This document shows positions 27,274 through 35,589 of a DNA stretch of 64,000 nt, one piece after another (positions within the stretch are counted from its first letter, which is position 1; every line of letters begins with the position of its first letter). Made by a program: the position numbers and the translations under genes. Below the pieces are notes generated by a model. It saw nothing but the letters and a program-made list of their open reading frames with translations. It ran no database searches and was not told the origin of the DNA. The stretch is from Nostoc sp. TCL240-02 (lineage in GTDB: Bacteria; Cyanobacteriota; Cyanobacteriia; Cyanobacteriales; Nostocaceae): positions 7,559,001 through 7,623,000 of the forward strand of contig NZ_CP040094.1 of assembly GCF_013343235.1 (NCBI RefSeq), written 5' to 3'.

Positions 27274-27414
27274 ATGGACTATATAGAAAAGGTGCTGGAA
27301 AAGCTTAAGGAATTAGCACGCAGGCTGATTGAAAGCCTATTAGGACCAGAGGCTGAACCGGAACCGGAACTGATTCCGATTCCTGTGAACGATCGCTCGC
27401 GTCGTCGCCACTAG
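27274..27414 (+). CDS. 46-residue conserved-looking small protein
   Basis: ATG 27274 follows CTCAGGAGCATTC, a good RBS. The peptide starts [20 protein letters not shown] (an amphipathic helix), then a Pro/Glu-rich [13 protein letters not shown] and a basic tail RSRRRH. The stop is 7 bases before the aroQ GTG, so the two are probably one operon. The sequence has coding character, but I know no function. Confidence 0.6.
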   Translation: MDYIEKVLEKLKELARRLIESLLGPEAEPEPELIPIPVNDRSRRRH

Positions 27415-27421
27415 AGCCAAA

Positions 27422-27889
27422 GTGCTGAATTCGACATTACAACCCTTAAGCATTCTGGCACTGCATGGGCCAAACTTGAATTTGCTAGGACAGCGAGAAC
27501 CAGGAATTTATGGTTCGTTGACACTAGCTGAAATTAACCGCCTGTTAGAAGAAGAAGGATTCAAGTTACAGGCGAAAGTTTTTCCCTTGCAATCAAATCA
27601 TGAAGGAATTTTAGTAGATACTATTCATGAGGCATTAGGACAACACCAAGGAATTTTGATTAATGCTGGGGCATATACTCACACAAGTGTGGCATTGCGA
27701 GATGCGATCGCAGCTGTTAACTTGCCCACAGTCGAAGTACATCTGAGTAACATATACCGCCGGGAAGATTTTCGCCATCATTCGTACATCGCCCCAGTTG
27801 CGATCGGGCAAATAAGTGGTTTTGGTGTTCAAAGTTACTTGTTGGGCTTACAAGCTTTGATAAATCATTTAAGAAAAAATGAAACGTAA
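27422..27889 (+). CDS. aroQ: 3-dehydroquinate dehydratase, type II
   Basis: This 155-aa enzyme makes 3-dehydroshikimate in the shikimate pathway. Family blocks are [18 protein letters not shown] (catalytic Tyr), [22 protein letters not shown] and [17 protein letters not shown]. The only reasonable start is GTG 27422. Translation may be coupled to the 46-codon gene just upstream. Confidence 0.95.
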   Translation: MLNSTLQPLSILALHGPNLNLLGQREPGIYGSLTLAEINRLLEEEGFKLQAKVFPLQSNHEGILVDTIHEALGQHQGILINAGAYTHTSVALRDAIAAVNLPTVEVHLSNIYRREDFRHHSYIAPVAIGQISGFGVQSYLLGLQALINHLRKNET

Positions 27890-28003
27890 AGAATGAAAAA
27901 TAAATCGTTTTTTAGAGTTTAGATTTGGGATTGAATAATTTTATCCCAAATATTAAGTTACGTTGGGAGCGCACCAAAAGTGCGACCCAAAATCTAAAAT
28001 TCT

Positions 28004-28948
28004 ATGCGTTACTCTCCTATAAGTCGATTTAGAGGTACTTTCCTCGGAGCATTTCTGGGGGAAAATTTAACATCTGATGGTAAAATACAGTCTCAGAGTT
28101 ACCTAGATTTAGGCAGAATGGCGATTCTGGGTACTGAGAGTTTAATTAACTTGGGTAAATTAGATTTAGATGATTGGATAGCGCGTCAGCAGCAAGAATC
28201 TCTTCATTTAGCTGCAACTGATGATATATCGATAAAAATAATTATTGCCACACTACCAGTAGCACTTTTTTTTCACGAAAATCCGATTAAGTTGCGACAA
28301 AACTTGCTGCGTGTACTTAAAATCTGGGAGGATGATCCAGTCGTAAGGGATGGAACACTCGCGGTAGCTTATGCGATATCTCTTGCTCTAACTGAAAAGC
28401 TCGACCCTCTAACCCTCATCCCACAAACAATTTCTTTTCTTGGTGAAACACCGACATCGATACCAAAAAAATTATTAAAAGTCCAGAGTTTATTAGAGCA
28501 AGGGGCGGGATTGTCAAGGGCGCAAGCTGAGTCTGCTAGGGAAGAAAAACTCAGTAACACTATTGCTATGGCATTTTACTGCTTTTTGAGTACTTTAGAA
28601 GACTTTCGCCTTGCAGTTTTGCAGGCTATTCACAATGGCAATTCTAAAGTGCAAGATGCTACATCTCTAAGAAGCTCACAGGCTACAGGTGCAATTACTG
28701 GTGCTTTATCAGGAGCATATAACGGTATAAGCGGAATTCCGGTAAATTGGCAAGTCTTGCTCTTGCAAAGGAATTCTCCAGCGTGGGGATTAACTAGCTT
28801 TTCCCAAATGTTAGAATTGACCGATGCATTTGTGGCGGTGTGGTCAGGAGTGTATGATATTGACCTAAATCCCAGAGAGTTAACACAGGGATGTGAGGAG
28901 GTTTTGCTTTCAGTTTACGCAGCTCCCCGCGTTATTCGATCGCGTTAG
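28004..28948 (+). CDS. Degenerate ADP-ribosylglycohydrolase-like protein
   Basis: This 314-aa protein resembles the DraG/ADP-ribosylglycohydrolase fold at both ends. FRGTFLGAFLGE aligns with the GxxxGxxxGD opening. ATGAITGALSGAYNGISGIP aligns with the C-terminal DTDT-A-I-GAL-GA-G-IP block. The metal-binding Asp residues of those blocks are replaced (GEN for GDA; SSQATG for the DTDT region), so hydrolase activity is doubtful. It may act as a binding protein or be decaying slowly. It follows aroQ by about 110 bp. Confidence 0.6.
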   Translation: MRYSPISRFRGTFLGAFLGENLTSDGKIQSQSYLDLGRMAILGTESLINLGKLDLDDWIARQQQESLHLAATDDISIKIIIATLPVALFFHENPIKLRQNLLRVLKIWEDDPVVRDGTLAVAYAISLALTEKLDPLTLIPQTISFLGETPTSIPKKLLKVQSLLEQGAGLSRAQAESAREEKLSNTIAMAFYCFLSTLEDFRLAVLQAIHNGNSKVQDATSLRSSQATGAITGALSGAYNGISGIPVNWQVLLLQRNSPAWGLTSFSQMLELTDAFVAVWSGVYDIDLNPRELTQGCEEVLLSVYAAPRVIRSR

Positions 28949-29624
28949 GGACTTGCAAAAAATAAATTATTCCAAATTATTTATAGATTTGTAGGGGTGC
29001 AAGGACTTGCGCCCCTAGGACAGGATATTTTTAACTGGAAGTCCCTAATAGCGATCGCTTATAAATCTACACTTCTTTTCTAGAGCGATGTCTCCGATGG
29101 TCACTGAGCTTTGTCGTACTCCTCCGGGGAAGCAAGCTACGTGCAGCGTCTCATTGCGGGCTACGCCTATGCCAGCTTTTGGGTCAATGATATACCAAAA
29201 TGAATGCGTGAATTACTCAAATGAGTAAGCAAACTGGGGTTTGAGAAAGAAAAAGCTGCTTTTGCTTGCGGAAAACATCAAAATGAGAAAGCAAAGGCTA
29301 CTTTTGTTTGTGGAAAACACTAAAATGCGAGATTAAAAGCTGCTTTTGAATAAGTAAAAGCTGCTTTTGTTTGTGGAAAACACTAAAATGCGAGATTAAA
29401 AGCTGCTTTTAAAGAAGTAAAAGCTACTTTTGTTTGTGGAAAACACTAAAATGCGAAATTAAAAGCTGCTTTTGAGAAAATAAAAGCTGCTTTTAAAGAA
29501 GTAATCAGGCATTTTTACTAACTCAATATGAATTTTAGTCTAGGCGATACCTTTCCTTTGGAACGCTCCGCGATCGCTAACGCGCTTTTCAGTTTTATCA
29601 CGGTATGCTTTGTACAAAACTAGC
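28949..29624. other. Convergent spacer with a 21-bp repeat array
   Basis: These 676 bp lie between two converging gene ends. The array at 29251-29502 dominates. A GC-rich patch with GGGCTACGCCTATGCC lies at about 29155-29172. No gene is seen. Confidence 0.65.
29251..29502. repeat. 12 x 21-bp helically phased tandem array
   Basis: Twelve modules of exactly 21 bp start at 29251 and repeat to 29502. Three module types alternate: AAAAGCTGCTTTTGTTTGTG-G, AAAACACTAAAATGCGAGAT-T and AAAAGCTGCTTTT plus a variable 8-mer, giving a 63-bp higher-order unit. Each module begins with an A-tract and many contain the 6-1-6 palindrome AAAAGC-T-GCTTTT. The period equals two turns of B-DNA, so intrinsic curvature is expected. 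Confidence 0.85.
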
Positions 29625-31964
29625 TTATTCTGGATTTTGGGAAAGGCGATCGCGCAAATCTGCTAAATTTTTACGCACAGTAACAGTATTGGGATGATTT
29701 TCCCCTAAGTATCGCTCACAGATATCTAAAGCTTGTTGGTAGAGGGATTTTGCTTCGTTACATCTGTCTTGGTAATCGTAGAGTCTCGCTAAGTTGTTGA
29801 GGCTAGCGCCAACATCTGGATGTTCTTCTCCCAGCAACTTACGCCTGAGTGCTAAAGCTTTTTGGTAGAGGGATTCAGCTTCGATGTATCTGCCTTGGGA
29901 ATCGTAGAGTGACGCTAGGTTATTGAAGCTTTGTGCGACATCTGGATGTTCTTCTCCCAGCAGCTTGCGCCTAAGTTCTAAAGCTTGTTGGTAAAGGGGT
30001 TCGGCTTCGGTGTATCTTTCTTGGGATTTGTAGAGTGATGCTAGGTTGTTGAGGCTGCTAGCAACATCTGGATGTTCCTTCTTCAGCAGGTGTCGTGTTA
30101 GTTCCAAAGCTTGCAAAAATAAGGGTTCAGCTTCGCTGTATCTTCCTTGGGATTTGTAGAGTAATGCTAAGTTATTCAAGCTATTAGCAACATCTGGATG
30201 TTCTTCTCCCCGCAGGCCTAACATTAGTTCTAAAGTCTCCAAATATAGAGGTTCAACTTCGCTGTTTCTTCCTTGGTGAAGGTAAAGATTTGCTAGGTTG
30301 GTCAGGCTAGTAGCAAAATATATATGTTTTTCTCCTACTAAGCGTCGCGTTAGTTCCAAAGCTTGTAGTAACAGGGGTTCAGCTTCGCTATATCTTCCTT
30401 GACAATTGTAGAGTAATCCTAGATTATTCAAGCTGGTTGCAACATCTAGATGTTCCTCTCCTCGCAAGCGTCGCCATAGTTCTAAAGCTTGCAAAAACAA
30501 GGGTTTAGCCTCGCTGTATCTTCCTTGGTAAAGGTAGAGATACGCTAGGTTGTTTAGGCCTATGGCAACATCTAGATGTTCCTCTCCTCCCAGGTGTCGC
30601 CATAGTTCTAAAGCTTGTAAAAACAAGGGTTCAGCTTCGCTGTATTTTCCTTGGTAACGGTAGAGATTCGCCAAGTTGTTAAGACTAGTGGCAACATCTG
30701 GGTGTGTCTCTCCCAAGCGTTTTTTCGTCACTTCTAGACATTGTTCAAACCAAGGTGCTGACTGATTGTACAGTCCTTGAGCTTCATAAAATCTAGCGTT
30801 ACAGTCGAATGGCCAAGGTAAATCTTCATCGCTTACGTATTGAATCAGATTATTCGCTACTTCAGCTATATGAGGTATGGCAGGGGAAACGGCAGTGATT
30901 TGCTCAAGGGCGGGTGTTTCAGGGATTTCTTTGGCAACTGCTACTATTACTCGGCAAAGGGATCGCTTTAATTCCTCTGCCTGCTCTAAACCTGTAAGCT
31001 TATATTGGAAAAATTCCCTTAACAGTGGATGCAGTTGATAGATTCCCTCACCTTTGCGCTGAACTAAATGCAGATTCAACAAGCGATCATCTCTAATTTC
31101 TTCTAAATCTTCGGCATCTTCTTCTGGTAAACACTGTTCCACCAACTTCCAAGGTAGAGGTGCAGCAGCAAATAAACTCAATAAACAGCCCAGTTGTTTA
31201 TCATCGTCCTGTAATTCCTGCCAACTCAACTCAAAGGCTGCTAATACACCTCGTTGTGCTGTCATATCGGCTTCTGGCTTAATAAAGGCGGGTTGTTCTA
31301 GTCGCTTTTTCTCCAACCGCCGCAACATTTCTGTTAGAGATAAATCCTGTTTCCGCGCCAGATAGCGCCCCACTAACTCCACACCCAAAGGTAAATATCC
31401 CAGCCACTCACACAACTGATTTGCTAAAGCTAATTCTTTTTCAATTCGCCCCGGTGTTTCTTTGAGTAAAGATTTTAATAACTCCAGCGCCGCCTCTGGT
31501 TGCAGCACATCTAAAGATAACTTTGCAATGCGTCCCAACTTCTGGCGCGTAGTCATCAACACTTTAAAGCGAGAAGGTAGCGACTGTAAGTAAGGCTTAA
31601 CTTGCTCATAATCGCTGACATCATCCAGCATTAGCAGCACATCACCTTCACGCCAACGCCTCCAACAATATTGCACTTGCGCGAGTAAATCAAAATCTTC
31701 TGGCGGCTTTAAATCAAGCTGCATTCTGGCAAACTGCACAACTTGAATGCCTACATCTCCAGTTTTTGGCAGCAACCAGCAAAGCCCACCGTTATATGTT
31801 TCGTGGTGCTGGATTGCATATTGTAAGGCGAGTTCTGTTTTACCAACTCCACCCATCCCAGCGATCGCTGCGATCGCAACTTGTTTATTATCCTGCAAAA
31901 GTTGGTGCAGTTTTTGCAATTCTTCTTCACGCCCAACAAATTCCACCACCCCACTCAGGGGCAA
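29625..31964 (-). CDS. STAND NTPase (NB-ARC) with tetratricopeptide repeats; N-terminus cut off by an in-frame TGA
   Basis: The 779 codons from TTG 31964 encode an NB-ARC NTPase (VEFVGREEELQKLH, Walker A GMGGVGKTELALQYA, Walker B VLLMLDDVSD), a winged-helix region, and eight full plus two partial 42-residue TPRs of kinesin-light-chain type (HPDVATSLNNLANLYRYQGK and kin). Such proteins sense a ligand with the repeats and oligomerise to fire an effector. The frame is open upstream of the TTG for another 20 codons back to TGA 32027-32025, the stop of the gene at 32025-32465. The linker residues (LQPPEGERAKLNPSTEIPQN) read as natural sequence. So one stop appears to split a single ancestral protein. 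No ATG is available near 31964, so expression needs readthrough or poor reinitiation. Confidence 0.85.
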   Translation of the reverse strand: MPLSGVVEFVGREEELQKLHQLLQDNKQVAIAAIAGMGGVGKTELALQYAIQHHETYNGGLCWLLPKTGDVGIQVVQFARMQLDLKPPEDFDLLAQVQYCWRRWREGDVLLMLDDVSDYEQVKPYLQSLPSRFKVLMTTRQKLGRIAKLSLDVLQPEAALELLKSLLKETPGRIEKELALANQLCEWLGYLPLGVELVGRYLARKQDLSLTEMLRRLEKKRLEQPAFIKPEADMTAQRGVLAAFELSWQELQDDDKQLGCLLSLFAAAPLPWKLVEQCLPEEDAEDLEEIRDDRLLNLHLVQRKGEGIYQLHPLLREFFQYKLTGLEQAEELKRSLCRVIVAVAKEIPETPALEQITAVSPAIPHIAEVANNLIQYVSDEDLPWPFDCNARFYEAQGLYNQSAPWFEQCLEVTKKRLGETHPDVATSLNNLANLYRYQGKYSEAEPLFLQALELWRHLGGEEHLDVAIGLNNLAYLYLYQGRYSEAKPLFLQALELWRRLRGEEHLDVATSLNNLGLLYNCQGRYSEAEPLLLQALELTRRLVGEKHIYFATSLTNLANLYLHQGRNSEVEPLYLETLELMLGLRGEEHPDVANSLNNLALLYKSQGRYSEAEPLFLQALELTRHLLKKEHPDVASSLNNLASLYKSQERYTEAEPLYQQALELRRKLLGEEHPDVAQSFNNLASLYDSQGRYIEAESLYQKALALRRKLLGEEHPDVGASLNNLARLYDYQDRCNEAKSLYQQALDICERYLGENHPNTVTVRKNLADLRDRLSQNPE

Positions 31965-32024
31965 ATTTTGCGGTATTTCAGTGGAGGGATTTAACTTTGC
32001 CCGTTCCCCTTCGGGCGGCTGTAG

Positions 32025-32465
32025 TCAATCAGGGGAATTCTGATTGTAATTGATAGTAATTGGGCTATTTTCTACGCCTTGAAAGGTGGGAGCTTTACTA
32101 TCAATGCTTTGAAAACCTTGACCACCGGAAATATTCTGGACATTTTTACCTTGAACCTTGCCAATATTAATTTCTTGGTGAATCTCTTGAGCAAGGCTTT
32201 GAACTTCTTCGCCAAATTGGGGGTTAGTGTCCATTTCGACCTGTAGGTAAGCTGCAACAAAGTTTAAATCTTCCTTAGAACCTTGTTCAGCCTTTGTTAA
32301 GGCTTCTTGTACTTTCGGTTTCCCCTTGAACTGATCCCAAATTTTTTGGCGTAGCAGTTTCAACTTGTATAAAGTGCTTTCGGTTATCTTCTCTACGGTT
32401 TTTTCTATAGCCTTGGTAATGACCAAAGTTGCGATCGCAGCTGCTGTCAGCGATACTGGCTCCAT
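32025..32465 (-). CDS. N-terminal part of the STAND NTPase, separated by TGA
   Basis: This 146-aa reading frame starts MEPVSLTAAAIATLVITKAI, an N-terminal helical module seen in front of cyanobacterial NB-ARC/TPR proteins. It continues as helical sequence and ends in a polar linker (GVENSPITINYNQNSPD). It stops at TGA 32027-32025. The NB-ARC ORF follows in the same frame with no shift. CGA to TGA (Arg) or TGG to TGA (Trp) would explain the break. The fragment may still be made as a stand-alone signalling/adaptor peptide. Confidence 0.7.
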   Translation of the reverse strand: MEPVSLTAAAIATLVITKAIEKTVEKITESTLYKLKLLRQKIWDQFKGKPKVQEALTKAEQGSKEDLNFVAAYLQVEMDTNPQFGEEVQSLAQEIHQEINIGKVQGKNVQNISGGQGFQSIDSKAPTFQGVENSPITINYNQNSPD

Positions 32466-32584
32466 AAGTTTGCCAAAATATAGAGATTTTACTTATGGTT
32501 CTCAGTCTAACAGCCTCTAAACACGTAATGCAGAGCAAATAGTCAAATTAGAGCCAAGGTGAATGGAATTTGCGGCTACACAAA

Positions 32585-32608
32585 CTTAGTCCACCTCCGC
32601 GGACTAAG
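32585..32608. repeat. Interspersed palindrome CTTAGTCC...GGACTAAG
   Basis: Perfect 8-bp arms enclose ACCTCCGC. Its CCACCTCCG also pairs with CGGAGGTGG at 32633-32641. This is a common type of Nostoc interspersed repeat. Confidence 0.5.
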
Positions 32609-32757
32609 GAAAAATTGAGTGAAAGAAACCCACGGAGGTGGGTAAAGTCTCGTTTAGCTGCGGTTTCTAACTGCCCTTTGAAATGCCTTTATAAATATTA
32701 AAGGACGACTCCAACAGATGAAATCGTCCCTTCCAAATTATAGAAGTGAAATATTGT

Positions 32758-33147
32758 CTATCTGCTTACTCTGGAAGGTTCAACCCACTCATCCCAAGAG
32801 CTATCGTAACCATCATAAGTAATTTTATAAAGATCGTTACTAACTTCTAAAACCTGCCCTTTATACCATTTCCCCTTCCACAAAATTCTCACTGCATCTC
32901 CAACTTCAAATGATGCCCGGAAGCGTTCAGCACCAACCCATTCATTCCAGGAACTATCATAACCTTCATAAGTAATATAGCAATTATCATTATTAACCTT
33001 AAGTACCGTTGCTGGATACCATTTTTCCTTCCAAAGAACCTCAGCCTTTTGTCCCACAGAACAGGGTGAAGCAGCTAAAGCACCGGGAATCAATGTTCCT
33101 ACCCAAGTTGCCATGAATATAGCACCAAACAATACTTTATTTTTCAT
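32758..33147 (-). CDS. Exported protein with two Tudor-knot (agenet-like) domains
   Basis: This 129-aa protein starts at ATG 33147 (TTG 33165 also in frame, unlikely). A signal peptide ends at GALAASP. Two homologous beta-barrel units follow, each with a VLWKEKWYPATVLKV-like strand pair and an ITYEGYDSSWNEWV / ITYDGYDSSWDEWV closing motif. That motif is the hallmark of Tudor-knot/chromo-barrel domains that bind methylated peptides or nucleic acids in eukaryotes. Here the protein is secreted to the periplasm or beyond, so the ligand must be different. It stands alone between repeats. Confidence 0.78.
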   Translation of the reverse strand: MKNKVLFGAIFMATWVGTLIPGALAASPCSVGQKAEVLWKEKWYPATVLKVNNDNCYITYEGYDSSWNEWVGAERFRASFEVGDAVRILWKGKWYKGQVLEVSNDLYKITYDGYDSSWDEWVEPSRVSR

Positions 33148-33349
33148 GATTCTTTCTATCCTCAAACAGTAAAACGGAACTTTGATGATTTATGGAAATC
33201 TAATTCAAAACTTCCAACTAACTGTTACTATTGTTATGGAATTAAATTAGCGATCGCCTCAGCAAAAATTATGAATTTTCGCCACTAGTTATGAAGATAT
33301 CGCATTGAAACTTAATAGCATTTATAAATTTTACTTAGTTGAAAGGCTC

Positions 33350-33382
33350 AGATCCCCGACTTCTTGAAGAAGTCGGGGATCT
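33350..33382. terminator. GATCCCCGACTTCTT-type hairpin
   Basis: Perfect palindrome AGATCCCCGACTTCTTGAAG-AAGTCGGGGATCT, 35 bp beyond the 33417 gene stop. It belongs to the same family as 6459-6491. Confidence 0.65.
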
Positions 33383-33416
33383 AATTAATTATTAGTATTC
33401 ATACTGAAACTGAATT

Positions 33417-34370
33417 TTACAGTTTATTGATATTTTTTAAATTCCGGGTTCTAAATCTAATTTCATAAATTCCTAGTAAACCCGATGCTACTAACAAAGG
33501 TAAGAAATAATAGACTCCCCGATAAGCTAACATTGAACCCAAAATTGCCGCCGCCGAAACTTTGGATGAGAGAATCAGCAAAATTATAGTTTCAAATACA
33601 CCCAAACCACCGGGGACATTACTAACAACTCCTGCAAACATCGCTAGTAAGTAGATACCCAAAAAGTCTAGATAGGACAAAGATATATTAGTGGGAAGCA
33701 CAGCATAAAGAATTGCTGCTGCCAAAATCCAATCAAGACCAGAAATTGCTATTTGAACAAGGGATATCTTAAAATCAGGAAATCGAAATTCTTGCCCACG
33801 AATTATTAACGGTTGTCTAATAAAAATACTTCCTAGCAAATAACCAGCGACCAATAGCAGAAAAATCACGCCGATGGGACGCACAGTCGCAAAAGGTAAA
33901 TGTAGTTGAGTAGGAATTTTGAGGGGATTAATGAGGAATAAGCAACCTGCAACGGCAAACATCCCCAACCAAAAAGTAAAATTGGCGAAAGCGATTACTT
34001 GCGCGATCGCAACGGCTGACACTCCCCAACTAGCATAAAATCGATAACGGATAGCACTACCAGTCAGTAAGGCAAAACCAATGGTATTACTAAACGCAGA
34101 GCTAATAAAGCTGGTTAAAGCAATTTTGTTCCAGTTTAGGGAACGATTAATGTAACTAAAACCCAAAATATCATACCCAATCATCACTAGATAGCCCAAA
34201 ACCGTTAGCCAAATTGCCCAGCTTAAGCGGCTTTTGGGGATAGCAGCTAGAGAGTTGAGGATGTCACGATAATTATACTCATGCAGTTCGTTAGCGATCG
34301 CCCACAGGGAAAGCACCAGCAACGACAAGCCAAACAGTGTGCTGAAATTCAGTTGCAGTTTTTTAAGCAT
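33417..34370 (-). CDS. LPG-synthase TM-domain (UPF0104/YbhN-like) membrane protein, putative lipid flippase
   Basis: This 317-aa protein has about eight membrane helices and looks like the N-terminal flippase half of MprF. ITFSSAFSNTIGFALLTGSA-type sequence (here SAFSNTIGFALLTGSAIRYR) and GVVSNVPGGLGVFETIILLI are the family blocks. MprF flips aminoacyl-phosphatidylglycerol to the outer leaflet. The separate synthase half is encoded at 36575, on the other strand, beyond two esterase genes. So the usual MprF fusion is split in this island. Substrate is inferred. Confidence 0.82.
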   Translation of the reverse strand: MLKKLQLNFSTLFGLSLLVLSLWAIANELHEYNYRDILNSLAAIPKSRLSWAIWLTVLGYLVMIGYDILGFSYINRSLNWNKIALTSFISSAFSNTIGFALLTGSAIRYRFYASWGVSAVAIAQVIAFANFTFWLGMFAVAGCLFLINPLKIPTQLHLPFATVRPIGVIFLLLVAGYLLGSIFIRQPLIIRGQEFRFPDFKISLVQIAISGLDWILAAAILYAVLPTNISLSYLDFLGIYLLAMFAGVVSNVPGGLGVFETIILLILSSKVSAAAILGSMLAYRGVYYFLPLLVASGLLGIYEIRFRTRNLKNINKL

Positions 34371-34507
34371 CGTGAAAAAACTTATCCTAACTCTTGACTT
34401 TTAACTTACAACAAGTCGCAAAGTTTCCATCCTGTTGACACAACATTGACAACTTACTTGCTTACACTTAATGGTTGCCAGCATAGACTGTCCAATGCCT
34501 TTCAAAG

Positions 34508-35473
34508 ATGAACTACAAACAACCAAAAATTCTTTTGCTAGTTTCAGTATTAACCCTAGTTAGCTGTAATTTATCCCAAAATGTCGTAGCAAAACCACCT
34601 CTACAGCAGGATTTAAAAACAACTCCTTCCGTTCTTCCAACCAAGTCTAATACTGGCGACTCAGCTACTCACTTAACCTACAAAATTGCAACCTACGATA
34701 GTCAATTAATGGGTGCAAATCGCACTTACGGCGTTTCTTTACCCCCTGGCTATGAACAAAACCCAAAACAAAGATATCCTGTAATCTTTCTCCTCCACGG
34801 CGGACATGGTAATCCCAGTGATTGGTTTATTCAAGGCAAGGGACAAGCTCTCAAGACTGTGGAACAACTTTATGCTACAGGTAAGTTGCCACCTAGCATC
34901 ATTATCACACCAGATGGCAACGACAAACGAGGCTCTAGTCCCTACCGAGATCCCGAATATATTGATGGCCCTAACGGTAAAGTCTCCACAGCCGTGGGTG
35001 ATGAGTTAGTAAAAGTCGTGCAAAGCCGTTATCGGACACTAACTAATCCAGATTTTTGGGCAATAGGTGGTTTATCTTCTGGTGCTTGGGGTGCAATGAA
35101 TGTAGGGTTACACAATCTGAATCATTTCTCAATTTTATTTAGTCATAGTGGTTATTTTAAAGATAAAAGCGGCCCAACCAATAGCCCGATAATTTATATC
35201 AAAGGCATTTCCATACCAGCTAAAAAAAGATTGCGAATTTACCTAGATTCAGGCAAAGCAGATATTGAAGAAATCGATGAAGCGAAAAACTTTTCTCAAG
35301 TACTAAATAACCTAAAAATTTATAATTTATTCCGTAAATTTCCTGGCAGCCATACTTGGCAATACTGGCGGGAACATTTAGCCGATTCTTTGACATTTGT
35401 GGGCGAACAATTTAAATCTGCCGAAATGGCAAGTATGGCTCGTAATGTGGGTGTTAATAATGAAAATCCTTAG
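34508..35473 (+). CDS. Esterase-D-type alpha/beta hydrolase, probable lipoprotein (copy 1)
   Basis: This 321-aa protein has a lipoprotein-like leader (LLVSVLTLVSC). It then has a PF00756-type esterase: VIFLLHGGHGNPSDW (oxyanion region), nucleophile Ser in GGLSSGAWGAMN, likely Asp in YLDSGKAD and His in FPGSHTWQYWREHL. It should act outside the cytoplasm on an ester. It is closely similar to the gene at 35590, evidently a tandem duplicate. Lying between a lipid flippase and an aminoacyl-PG-type synthase, it could hydrolyse aminoacyl-lipids, as AhyD/VirJ-type enzymes do (inference). Confidence 0.8.
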   Translation: MNYKQPKILLLVSVLTLVSCNLSQNVVAKPPLQQDLKTTPSVLPTKSNTGDSATHLTYKIATYDSQLMGANRTYGVSLPPGYEQNPKQRYPVIFLLHGGHGNPSDWFIQGKGQALKTVEQLYATGKLPPSIIITPDGNDKRGSSPYRDPEYIDGPNGKVSTAVGDELVKVVQSRYRTLTNPDFWAIGGLSSGAWGAMNVGLHNLNHFSILFSHSGYFKDKSGPTNSPIIYIKGISIPAKKRLRIYLDSGKADIEEIDEAKNFSQVLNNLKIYNLFRKFPGSHTWQYWREHLADSLTFVGEQFKSAEMASMARNVGVNNENP

Positions 35474-35589
35474 CGATCGCCAGTAGAAATAATACTATTT
35501 TGCAAACCCGGTGATATTTAAATAATCAATGTGGACAAATCTGCTGCCATTCTTCAGCAGATTTACTATAGTAGTTTTTAACGGAGGTG

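Noticed and set aside
29251..29502. CRISPR array
   Set aside because: The modules are contiguous 21-bp repeats with no unique spacers, and no cas genes are nearby.
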